Assembly (NCBI RefSeq): GCF_036850765.1
Contig: NC_089491.1
Span: forward strand, 132,486,266-132,550,265
Reading direction: 5' to 3'
DNA length: 64,000 nucleotides
From: Saccopteryx bilineata
Lineage: Eukaryota > Chordata > Mammalia > Chiroptera > Emballonuridae
Shown: piece by piece, positions 47,438 to 57,990 of the stretch
How positions within the stretch are numbered: position 1 is the first letter of the stretch
How the letters are laid out: each line of letters begins with the position of its first letter
The notes under the pieces: generated by a model
What the model was told of the DNA's origin: nothing
What the model saw: the letters and a program-made list of their open reading frames with translations, nothing else
The model's database searches: none
Translations under genes and position numbers: made by a program

Positions 47438-50400
47438 TTATGTTCCACCAATGTATGGAATCATGTAGTTCTTGTTTTTTTCTGATTTGCTTATTTCACT
47501 CCTTATAATGTTATCAAGATCCCACCATTTTGCTGTAAATGATCTGATGTCATCATTTCTTATGGCTGAGTAGTATTCCATAGTGTATATGTGCCACATC
47601 TTCTTTATCCAGTCTTCTATTGAAGGGCTTTTTGGTTGTTTCCATGTCTTGGCCACTGTGAACAGTGCTGCAATGAACATGGGGCTACATGTGTCTTCAC
47701 GTATCAATGTTTCTGAGGTTTTGGGGTATATACCCAGTAGAGGGATTGCTGGGTCATAAGGTAGTTCTATTTGCAGTTTTTTGAGGAACCACCATACTTT
47801 CCTCCATAATGGTTGTACTACTTTACAGTCCCACCAACAGTGAATGAGGGTTCCTTTTTCTCCACAGCCTCTCCAACATTTGCTATTACCCGTCTTGTTG
47901 ATAATAGCTAATCTAAAAGGAGTGAGGTGGTATCTCATTGTAGTTTTGATTTGCATTTCTCTAATAACTAATGAAGCTGAGCATCTTTTCATATATCTGT
48001 TGGCCATTTGTATCTCTTCCTGGGAGAAGTGTCTGTTCATGTCCTCTTCCCATTTTTTTATTGGATTGTTTGTTTGTTTGTTGTTGAGTTTTATGAGTTC
48101 TTTGTAAATTTTGGATATTAGGCCCTTATCTGAGCTGTCGTTTGAAAATATCAGTTCCCATATAGTTGGCTGTCTGTTTATTTTGATATCAGTTTCTCTT
48201 GCTGAGCAAAAACTTTTAATTCTGATGTAGTCCCATTCATTTATCTTTGCCTTCACTTCTCTTGCCATTGGAGTCAAGTTCATAAAATGTTCTTTAAAAC
48301 CCAGGTCCATGATTTTAGTACCTATGTCTTCTTCTATGTACTTTATTGTTTCAGGTCTTATATTTAGGTCTTTGATCCATTTTGAATTAATTTTAGTACA
48401 CGGGGACAGGCTGTAGTCGAGTTTCATTCTTTTGCATGTGGCTTTCCAGTTTTCCCAACACCATTTGTTGAAGAGGCTTTCTTTTCTCCATTGTGTGTTG
48501 TTGGCCCCTTTATCAAAGATTATTTGACCATATATATGTGGTTTTTTTCTGGGCTTTCTATTCTGTTCCATTGATCTGAGTGTCTATTTTTTTGCCAATA
48601 CCATGCTGTTTTGATTATCGTGGCCCTATAATATAGTTTAAAGTCAGGTATTGTAATGCCCCCAGCTTCATTCTTTTTCCTTAGGATTGTTTTGGCTATT
48701 CGGGGTTTTTTATAGTTCCATATAAATCTGATGATTTTTTGTTCCATTTCTTTAAAAAATCTCATAGGGATTTTGATGGGAATTGCATTAAATTTGTATA
48801 TTGCTTTGGGTAATATGGCCATTTTGATTATATTTATTCTTCCTATCCAAGAACAAGGAATATTTTTCCATCTCATTGTATCTTTTTCGATTTCCCTTAA
48901 CAATGCTTTGTAATTTTCATTATATAGGTCCTTTACGTTCTTTGTTGTGTTTATTCCTAGGTATTTTATTTTTTTTGTTGCAATCGTGAAGGGGATTATT
49001 TTTTTGAGTTTGTTTTCTAATATTTCATTGTTGACATATAGAAAGGCTATGGACTTTTGTATGTTAATTTTGTATCCTGCGACCTTACTGTATTGGTTTA
49101 TTGTTTCTAATAATCTTTTTGTGGAGTCCTTCGGGTTTTCGATGTATAGGATCATATCATCAGCAAAAAGTGATAGCTTTACTTCTTCTTTTCCGATATG
49201 GATGCCTTTTATTTCTTTGTCTTGTCTGATTGCTCTGGCCAGAACTTCTAGCACCACGTTGAATAAGAGTGGAGAGAGTGGACAACCCTGTCTTGTTCCT
49301 GATTTAAGGTAGAAAGTCCTCAGTTTTATGCCGTTTAATAGGATGTTGGCTGATGGTTTATCATATATGGCCTTTATCATGTTGAGATATTTTCCTTCTA
49401 TACCCATTTTGTTGAGAGTCTTAAACATAAAATTGTGTTGTATTTTATCAAAAGCCTTTTCTGCATCTATTGATAAGATCATGTGGTTTTTGTTCTTTGT
49501 TTTGTTGATATGGTGTATTACGTTAACCGTTTTGCGTATGTTGAACCATCCTTGAGATTCTGGGATGAATCCCACTTGATCATGATGTATTATTTTTTTA
49601 ATATGTTGTTGTATTCGGTTTGCCAGTATTTTGTTTAGTATTTTAGCATCTGTATTCATTAGAGATATTGGTCTGTAGTTTTCTTTCTTTGTGCCATCCT
49701 TGCCAGGTTTTGGTATGAGGGTTATGTTGGCCTCATAAAATGTGTTTGGAAGTATTGCTTCTTCTTCAATTTTTTGGAAGACTTTGAGTAGAATATGAAC
49801 CAAGTCTTCTTTGAATGTTTGATAGAATTCACTAGTATAACCGTCTGGGCCTGGACTTTTATTTTTGGGGAGATTTTTAATAGTTTTTTCTATTTCCTCC
49901 CTGCTGATTGGTCTGTTTAGGCTTTCTGCTTCTTCATGACTCAGTCTAGGAAGGTTGTATTGTTCTAGGAATTTATCCATTTCTTCTAGATTGTTGTATT
50001 TGGTGGCATATAATTTTTCATAGTATTCTACAATAATTCTTTGTATTTCTATGATGTCTGTGGTGATCTCTCCTCTTTCATTTTGGATTTTATTTATTTG
50101 AGTCCTGTGTCTTTTTTCCTTGGTGAGTCTTGCCAAGGGTTTGTCAATTTTGTTGATCTTTTCAAAGAACCAGCTCCTTGTTTTATTGATTTTTTCTATA
50201 GTTTTTCTGTTCTCTATTTCATTTATTTCTGCTCTGATTTTTATTATCTCCTTTCTTCGGCTGGTTTTGGGTTGTCTTTGTTCTTCTTTTTCTAGTTCCT
50301 TAAGGTGTGAAGTTAAGTGGTTTACTTCGGCTCTCTCTTGTTTGTTCATATAGGCCTGAAGTGATATGAACTTTCCTCTTATTACTGCTTTTGCTGCATC

Positions 50401-51243
50401 CCAGAGATTCTGATATGTCGTATTTTCATTTTCATTTGTCTGTATATATCTTTTGATTTCTGCACTTATTTCTTCTTTGACCCATTCATTTTTTAGAAGT
50501 ATGTTGTTTAGTTTCCACATTTTTGTGGGTTTTTCCCCCTCTTTTTTGCAGTTGAATTCTAGTTTCAAGGCTTTATGATCAGAAAATATGCTTGGTACAA
50601 TTTCAATTTTTCTAAATTTGCTGATATTGTCTTTGTGGCCCAACATATGGTCAATTCTTGAGAATGTTCCATGTACACTAGAGAAAAATGTATACTCTGT
50701 CGCTTTGGGATGAAGTGTCCTGTAGATGTCTATCATATCCAGGTGTTCTAGTATTTCGTTTAAGGTCACTATATCTTTATTGATTCTCTGTTTGGATGAC
50801 CGATCTAGAACCGTCAGCGGTGTACTGAGGTCTCCAAGTATGATTGTATTTTTGTTAGTTTTTGTTTTAAGGTCAATAAGTAGCTGTCTTATATATTTTG
50901 GTGCTCCTTGGTTTGGTGCATATATATTAAGGATTGTTATGTCTTCTTGATTCAACTTCCCCTTAATCATTATGAAATGACCATTTTTGTCTCTGAGTAC
51001 TTTTTCTGTATTGAGTATTGCTACGCCTGCTTTTTTTTGGGTGTTGTTTGCTTGGAGTATTGTTTTCCAGCCTTTCACTTTGAATTTGTTTTTATCCTTG
51101 TTGCTTAGATGTGTTTCTTGTAGGCAGCATATAGTTGGATTTTCTTTTTTAATCCATTCTGCTACTCTGTGTCTTTTTATTGGTAAGTTTAATCCATTTA
51201 CATTTAGTGTAATTATTGACACTTGTGGGTTCCCTACTGCCAT
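47438..51243 (-). pseudogene. L1 ORF2 (endonuclease/reverse transcriptase), one frameshift and one changed catalytic residue
   Basis: Two overlapping frames make one L1 ORF2: 51243-48520 (907 residues) and 48571-47438. The APE-type endonuclease has N14, E43, Y108, D138, D198 and the SDH at 221-223. At residue 140 it has Ser where L1 endonucleases have Asn (GDLSTP instead of GDFNTP; human N147). The reverse transcriptase includes [30 protein letters not shown] and [10 protein letters not shown] with the catalytic Asp pair. The C-terminal segment keeps the cysteine motif [18 protein letters not shown]. The frames part at a run of seven T (48542-48548 on +), where a one-base loss is the simplest explanation. 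The element needs help in trans, or a different start, to be active. Confidence 0.92.
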
Positions 51244-51568
51244 TTTATAAATTGCTTTCTGTTAGTTTTGTATCTAGTTTGATTCTTCTCTTTTGTTTTT
51301 CTATCATTTGTTTTTGTTTGTTTGTATTCCATACTTCTTTCCTCTGTTGCTACCTTTTTTAAGTCAAGTGTTTTTGTGGTGGTTTTTTTAAGGGTGGTTA
51401 CTATTAAGTAATGAAAAGGGTACCTACCATATTCATTATAGTACCCTATCTTATAAGTATTTCTGCACTTCATCATCCTTTGCTACTGTTAATCTCCATC
51501 CTCTCCCCCCTTTTTTTCCTTTGTTGTCACAGTTTAAGTTTGGTTTTATTGTGTTCTTGGTGGAGCTG

Positions 51569-52588
51569 TTACTTGTGGTGTTGTTTTCTTTTGTTCTTTG
51601 AATCTGGTTGGAAAACCCCCCTTAGTATTTCCTGGAGTGGGGGCTTTCTGTTGATAAATTCTCTCATCTTTTCTGTATTTGTGAATGTTTTTATATCTCC
51701 TTCATACTTGAAGGATAGCTTTGATGGGTATAGTATTCTTGGCTGAAAGTTCCTCTCTTTCAGGGCTTTAAATATTGGGGTCCACCCTCTTCTAGCTTGT
51801 AGAGTTTCTGCTGAGAAATCTGATGATAATCTAATAGGCCTTCCTTTATATGTTGTACTCTTCTTTTCCCTGGCTGCCTTGAGAATTTTTTCTTTGTCAT
51901 TGGTTTGTGTCATCTTTATTATGATGTGCCTTGGAGTGGGTTTGTTGGGGTTAAGAAAACTTGGTGTTCTGTTTGCTTCTTGAATTTGAGGCTTTAGTTC
52001 CTTCCACAGGCTTGGGAAGTTCTCGTCTATTATTTGTTTGAGTATATTCTCCATTCCATTTTCTTTCTCTTCTCCCTCTGATATACCTATTATTCTTATG
52101 TTATTCTTTCTGATGGAGTCAGACAATTCCTGTAGGGCTTTCTCATTTTTTATTATTTTTGAGTCTCTTTCTTCTTCTCTCTGTTGTGCCTCAAGTTGTT
52201 TGTCTTCTATTTCACTAATCCTATCTTCAATCTGGGCTGTTCTGTTAGCTAAGCTTGTTACCTCGTTTTTCAGCTCGTGAATTGAGTTTTTCATTTCTGT
52301 TTGATTTGTTTTTATAGTTTCATTTTCCTTGGTAATATATTCTTTGTGTTCATTGAGTTGTTTTCTGATCTCCCTATATTGCCTTTCTGTGTTTTCTTGT
52401 ATATCTCTGAGTATTTTTAAGATTTCTATTTTAAATTCTCTGTCATTTAGCTCCAAGGCTTCCAATATGTTAAGTCTTTTCTCCATAGATTTTTCCACAT
52501 CTATTTGTGTTACCTTTTTTCTTTTGTATCCATAATATTCGATTTCCTCTTTCTTATCGGCATCTGAGGGTGGTCTTATTGATAGCAC
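51569..52588 (-). CDS. L1 ORF1 protein, intact
   Basis: A 339-residue L1 ORF1p, the RNA-binding, trimer-forming chaperone of the L1 ribonucleoprotein. A charged N-terminal segment is followed by a long heptad-rich coiled coil (about residues 50-165, e.g. LKNEVTSLANRTAQIEDRIS). An RRM-like domain starts at NNIRIIGISEGEE and includes PTPRHIIIKM. The C-terminal domain holds RPIRLSSDFSAETLQARRGW and ILYPSKLSFKYEGDIKTF. The length is close to human ORF1p (338 residues). There is no internal stop. The first Met at 52588 is used because no upstream in-frame Met is open. The N-terminal 60 or so residues do not resemble the ORF1 start of the older L1 at 28 kb. Confidence 0.93.
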   Translation of the reverse strand: MLSIRPPSDADKKEEIEYYGYKRKKVTQIDVEKSMEKRLNILEALELNDREFKIEILKILRDIQENTERQYREIRKQLNEHKEYITKENETIKTNQTEMKNSIHELKNEVTSLANRTAQIEDRISEIEDKQLEAQQREEERDSKIIKNEKALQELSDSIRKNNIRIIGISEGEEKENGMENILKQIIDENFPSLWKELKPQIQEANRTPSFLNPNKPTPRHIIIKMTQTNDKEKILKAAREKKSTTYKGRPIRLSSDFSAETLQARRGWTPIFKALKERNFQPRILYPSKLSFKYEGDIKTFTNTEKMREFINRKPPLQEILRGVFQPDSKNKRKQHHK

Positions 52589-54947
52589 TAATTAGAATTA
52601 ATAAAGAGTAAAAAGAAAAAAAAAAAAAAAAAGGGTAAAACACCCCACAAAAAAAACAGTAATAATTTATTATTTCCCCCTTTTTTTCTCTCTTCTCTTT
52701 CCCTCCTCTCCCCTCCTCAGGGAAATATCGTGCCTATAATGGAGGGCCTGATTTGGGGTGAAGAGTTCAAGGGGCAAAAAAAGGGAGTAGGGACCTACTA
52801 AATGCAAAAAAAAAAAAAGGAAGAAAATCTTAGACAAGCATAAGATGATTTGCTTGTAAGTGATGGTCAACTAAGAGATATAATGAGAGGGATAAGAGGG
52901 AATCAGAAAAAAGGACCAAAAAAGAATAATAAAGAAGAAAAAATAAAAATAATAAGTAAAAATCTGTTGTATTAAGTGGAGCGAAGACTAAATACAATGG
53001 AGACTTTGGGTTGGGAGGACCCAAAATGCCACAAAAATAAACAAACAAGAGAAAAAATATATAAAAACAAAAGCAAAAAAGAGAAATAAAGCCAAAAAAA
53101 AGCCTTGAGTCCCAAATTAACTAATTTGTTCGTGATTGAGGATTATATGGGAGGAAAGTAAAATGAGAAAAGAAAAAACGAATAGAAAGGAAAAAAATAA
53201 GAAAAAGAGAAAAACGAAGGAAGAAATAAAATAGGAGGAGAAAAAAACAAAATAAAGCAAGACAAAAAAAAACAAAAGAGGAGAGAGTGAGAGTTAAGTG
53301 TTTTGGAGTATAACCTTAAAGGAGGGTGAGGATGAAGAAGAAAAATAAAATGCAACACTCATGGGTAGTGTAGTTCAAGAAAGGGGAAGCATAAGATGGG
53401 CAGAGAATAGAAGGACCGAGGTGGAGGAAATAAAGGCAAAAAGATAGAAGAAACAAACAACATCAACAACAACAACAAAAAATTAGTGGATCAAGTTGCA
53501 AAGTCTGTGGGTTTTTCTTGATTTTGAGAGGTTAACTTCTTCCTTTTTCTTTTCTCTCCCTCTTCCTAGTCAGTGACTCTGTACCCCAGGCTCTGCCCCT
53601 GTGTCACTCTTAGGTAGGGATTTGCAGTTGATGGGATTCTATGGCAATGTCATATAATTGGCTTTAGTCTTGCTGGAAGTAAAGGCTTGTTGGCGTTTGC
53701 AGGGTCCAACGATGAGAGAGTTTGCTTTCCTGGAGTCTCTCTCCTAGTCCCCCCTTTCTGAATTAGCAGCCTGGTGATCCAGCTATAAGGCTGCAACTGC
53801 TTCTGCCTGGGGAGTAAGAGGCTCAAAGAGCTGGGAAATCCCCACTCTATCCCCACTCAGTGCAAGGCTTTGGGAAAGGCTCTGAGAGTCAGGGCCTCCA
53901 GTGTAATCAGGCGGGGGTGGGAGTCAATTGTTGTCAAGGTGACTGTTCAGCGCCTAGCATTTAGTTGGACCTCTCAACCCAGGCTTTCCACACTTTGTAG
54001 CCTGTTTTTGCTGGGAAGAAGAGGCACTAGTCTCTGCTTACGACTAGTGTAGTATAGACCTTATTATCTGCCAAGTCCTTCTTGTTAGCGTTTATCCCTG
54101 AATATGGAGGCTCTATCAATCAGAAGTTGCCCCCGCGCCTTTAGCGAGAGGCACTAAAAAATATCACGCCTCTTGTCTTGGATCGCTGAACTGAGAGAGA
54201 TCTTATCAATTAGAACCGAGGGTGCGCAGATTTTATGGGTTAAGCTAATTTCAGTGATTGGGTCGCAGCTGTGTTTCAGAAGGTATTTTAGGCTGCCTGC
54301 GCGCGCCCCTCCCCCAACGCTTGATTGTTAGCTTGAATGGCTGGGTGAGGTGCCCCGCCCACGGAGAGAATCTCCCAAGCCTCTCCCGCTCGCCCCGCCG
54401 CTGGCGGCTGGACCGCACCAGGCGCAGGATAATGGAGCCCCCTGGGTGTGCGGGCCAGCAGGGCGCCCTGGGCGCGTGGAATGCCCAAGGCACGCGCGCG
54501 AATGGGGCGCTCCGGGCACCGGTGGCCGGGGACCCCCACTCACAGTGTGCGGGCCGCTGGGAACGTCAGCGGTGCTCAATCAGACCGGGCGCGCGCGGCG
54601 GCTCGTGGCGGCCGCTCGCGGTGGCGGTTCGCGGGGGTTCGCGGCAGCTGGGGGGGGGCTCGCAGCGGCTCGCGGTCGGCCGCTCGCGGCGGCTTGCGGT
54701 TCCCAAGTATATGGGCTGACTCACCGAAGGCGCACTCCCTGGCGGCTTGAATGAACGTCCCTGCGGTAGCTTCCTCCACACCCTTGTCTCTCAGATTCAA
54801 GTGATAACAGTCCTTTTGCTTTCAGTTTGTGTGGAACTCCGGAATGCTCCGAGGATAAATTTTTCTGTTTCTAGTTGATAAATTTGTTGTGATTTAGGGG
54901 AGAGCTGTCGGACGCGCTTCTCACGGCGCCATTTCCGTGACGTCACC
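52589..54947 (-). promoter_or_regulatory. L1 5' UTR with CpG-rich promoter block
   Basis: The 2.35-kb 5' UTR has two compositional halves. From 54947 to about 54280 it is GC- and CpG-rich, with degenerate cgcggcggctcgcgg-type repeats at 54590-54700. From about 53480 to 52600 the + strand is strongly purine-rich. L1 5' UTRs act as internal RNA polymerase II promoters; the exact promoter limits are inferred. Confidence 0.75.
54924..54945 (-). promoter_or_regulatory. YY1-like and CRE motifs at the L1 5' tip
   Basis: The palindrome TGACGTCA (cAMP-response element, CREB/ATF type) lies at 54938-54945, three bases inside the element's 5' end. On the L1 sense strand it is followed by GGAAATGGCGCC, a YY1-like AAATGGCG core. 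In human L1 a YY1 site at the same place sets the start of transcription. Binding is inferred from motif alone. Confidence 0.65.
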
Positions 54948-55072
54948 CCTCCTAGCTTTCTAATTCATATCTATCTCTATCAATGAGTAGATATAAATTG
55001 CTGATTAAAATTAAACTTAAATTTAAAATTTAATATTAAAGGGTCTTAGTGCTCATCTAACCTGCCTTTCTC

Positions 55073-55272
55073 CCAGTGTTGTGTTCCACTGGTTCCCAAT
55101 GAGTGGGGCCCTGGATCAATAGCATCAGCACTACCAGGGCACTTGAAATACAAAGTCTTGGACTCCTCACCCAAACGTGGTCACTCGGAACCTGGGCATT
55201 GGACCAGCAACTTATAGTGTAGCAAGCCCCCTGGGAGATTCTGATGCGTGCTAAAGGTTGAGAACAAGCACT
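55073..55272. mobile_element. MER5-like hAT MITE
   Basis: The ends are ccactggttcccaatga and aggttgagaacaagcactg, with gggagattctgatgcgtgct inside. Typical of the old MER5 family in reverse. Confidence 0.65.
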
Positions 55273-56351
55273 GCCTTTTTTATCCCTGAAATCACAACCC
55301 TGATTAGCAAGCTGCACTACGCTTTGACTGACAGAAAACTTACTACCTCTAGGAGGGTCTGCTTTACTTATTTTTATATATTCCTATTTATCATTGATTC
55401 AGGCTGAAAAACACATGAAAAATAGGTTTTTTGTTTTCTCAGCCAGAAGACAAAACACGTTGACACCATTTAATATACGTAGAAATCCACCTCCCTCTTC
55501 CTTCCTATTATAGCACTGTGCACATCTCACACCTTCATCACAGCCTTATCCTGTCGGTATGAGAGCTGGACCAGAAGTTAGATACCATCTTCTAACCCTC
55601 CTCTTCTATTTCATTAGTGAAGATCAAGAAGGTTTGTAGTTCACCACCCGAAGAGAAACATAGCACTAGGTGGCCGAGTTGGGGTTACATTCTTAACAAT
55701 GTCAGAACTGTGAAGAATTTTTACTGATACCTTTGAATATTAATAGTAGAAATTTCAATAAATATATTTTTCCAAAAGCCTGTACCCATATATCTGAAAT
55801 ACCTTTGTTCCAAATCAATACATTTGATCTTCCCCAAAGTCTCTCTTGTTCTTGTCACTTTACCCCTAGACGGGAATAAGTGAAATTAAACACCCCTTAC
55901 CACAGAGTAGCATTTTTGTGGTGCATTATTCACATCCCAAACAAACACATGCTTTTTTACGTTGTCAGTAGTTTCTGCCCTCTGAGAAAGGTCATGTGAT
56001 CTTTTCTTTCCTTTTCACCCATGTGACTCCTGTGCGTGGTAGATCACTTCTCACTGTGAGAAGTGAACTTACACCAGGCCTTTATAATCTTAATAGAAAA
56101 AATAAAATAGCAAAGAAAATGTATAATCTATTTCTGGTCAGTGTTCTTTGCATTTTTACTAGTTTAAAATGAGAATAATGAGACCTCTGAAAACTTAGGG
56201 AAAATGTTACTAAATATTTTCATGGTGTATCTGCTTTAGACCATTATATGCCATTTAAAACTTTACAATAACTTCATTTTTTAAAGCTCTTTACTATTAT
56301 GAACTATAATGACCAAACTCTTCATCTTGCTAACTTTTCATAGAAATTCTT
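55273..56351. other. PTPRD-like intron, no gene seen
   Basis: Unique-looking sequence between the MER5-like element and SINE-B copy 12. Confidence 0.55.
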
Positions 56352-56525
56352 GGCCTGACCTGTGGTGGTGCAGTGGGTAAAGCGTCGACCTGGAATGCTG
56401 AGGTCGCTGGTTTGAAACTCTGGCCTTGCCTGGTCAAGGCATGGCACATATAGGAATTGATGCTTCCTGCTCACCCCTCTTTCTCTCTAAAAATGAATAA
56501 ATGAAATCTAAAAAAAAAAAAAGAA
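56352..56525 (+). mobile_element. SINE family B copy 12, short form
   Basis: Head ggcctgacctgtggtggtgc, A-rich tail. Duplication agaaattctt at 56342-56351 and 56526-56535. Confidence 0.9.
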
Positions 56526-56713
56526 AGAAATTCTTTCTGTTAGACAACCATTTAAGCTTATTTCTGTTTTAAAATAATGTGATATATGTGTGGGAAACCA
56601 GGACTACCTATGTTGTGATCATCAAATGAAACTAATTAATGATTCATTTAATTAAACCACTTGTATTTCTAGCTGGCTATGATATTTAGAGCCTGAGATC
56701 TTGGAGGTCATTT

Positions 56714-57114
56714 TTTTTTTTTTTTTTTTTGTATTTTTCTGAAGCTGGAAACGGGGAGAGACAGTCAGACAGACTCCCGCATGCGCCCGACCAGGATCCA
56801 CCCGGCACACCCACCAGGGGGCGATGCTCTGCCCACCAGGGGGTGATGCTCTGCCCCTCCGGGGTGTCGCTCTGTTGCAACCAGAGTCACTCTAGCGCCT
56901 GGGGCAGAGGCCAAGGAGCCATCCCCAGTGCTCGGGCCATCTTTGCTCCAATGGAGCTTGGCTGTGGGAGGGGAAGAGAGAGACAGAGAGTAAGGAGAGG
57001 GGGAGGTGTGGAGAAGCAGATGGGCGCTTCTCCTGTGTGCCCTGGCCGGGAATTGAACCTGGGACTTCTGCACGCCAGGCCGACGCTCTACCACTGAGCC
57101 AACCAGCCAGGGCC
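56714..57114 (-). mobile_element. SINE family A copy 8
   Basis: Antisense copy with a perfect 17-bp duplication gatcttggaggtcattt at 56697-56713 and 57115-57131. Core ccaccagggggcg at 56811-56823 and a variant ending in gtg at 56833-56845. Confidence 0.93.
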
Positions 57115-57219
57115 GATCTTGGAGGTCATTTAATTTAAACAGATAAAATGAGGGAAAAGCTATTTATTAAATGTCAAGATGCCGCCCTCTCCCCAGTTTA
57201 TTATAAATATAAACTGTAG

Positions 57220-57990
57220 TTTTAATCCAATTCTTTGTGTTGTCCATGACTCATCTGGGTAAAAAGGATGCAATTATCAGCTTTCCTGTCATGAAACAAA
57301 CTAATTACGTGTTTAGAGAGTATTTTTTCTGTCTGAGCGTCACCTAGCCTGGCCTCAGTGACAAAGAAGGTACGGAGGATGTTCCCCTTTACCTGCAAGA
57401 GGGACAATGTTTTCTTGTCCAGATATTTCTACTTCTGGTTTCCATCATCCTGCAAGAATTACAGCAGAGCCACTTTGAGAAGGGGTAACAGTTGTGGTTT
57501 TAGACGTTGGATCTGGCACATCCGTAAAGAAATGTACCTGTACAAACTTGTGTGAAAAGACCAAAACCTGAGAAGGGCCACAAGGATGATTTGAAATGAG
57601 AAGACCAACCATATGCTTGTTACTGGTGGGACTGATTGGCAAGCCACACTCGGTGACATTTTATTAACTTATTTAGGTTCTGCATCTTCAGTGGCGACAT
57701 GAATGTGTTGGTGTTGTGAGGCCAATATGCCCAGCATAAACTCAGTGGCACTTTCTGCTCTGAAACGGGTGTACATTTCCTTCTTCCTACAGTCTTCTGA
57801 GCTTCTTTCTTTTTCTTCTTCCATCTTTTCACCAGTCTTCCATCTCTTCTTTTCTTCCCTTTTGACGCTCCATATAACTGGAGCTACCAGTACCTTTGGC
57901 ACACTTTGATTCACTGTTTCCTCTGATTGGTGGTACAGCTTGGCAGTACCTTCTGTCCATAGACTATGCCTGTCCCCTGTAGGTAGAAGC
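57220..57990 (-). pseudogene. Unidentified coding-like block, possible decayed retrocopy
   Basis: Several short minus-strand frames follow each other across this block (57914-57669, 57832-57620, 57642-57445, 57407-57222). It has codon-like texture, Lys/Glu-rich then more mixed, and no introns or repeat match that I recognise. One frame gives HFFTDVPDPTSKTTTV. I do not recognise the protein. It could be a frameshifted processed pseudogene or chance. Confidence 0.25.

Larger units (their letters stand above)
47130..54961 (-). mobile_element. Full-length young L1 with 14-bp target-site duplication
   Basis: A complete LINE-1 on the minus strand. The poly(A) end appears as a T-run from about 47144 and the 5' end lies at 54947. 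Perfect 14-bp direct repeats cctcctagctttct flank it at 47130-47143 and 54948-54961. In L1 order it has a 5' UTR of about 2.35 kb (54947-52589), intact ORF1 (52588-51569), an unusually long inter-ORF gap of about 325 bases, ORF2 (51243-47438) with one frameshift, and a 3' UTR. The perfect duplication and near-intact ORFs mark it as much younger than the other L1s here. It sits in the PTPRD-like intron, so it post-dates that duplication. Confidence 0.95.

Noticed and set aside
54258..54754. CpG island of a host gene at 54.3-54.7 kb
   Set aside because: The CpG-rich block lies inside the 14-bp target duplication of the young L1 and is its promoter, not a host promoter.
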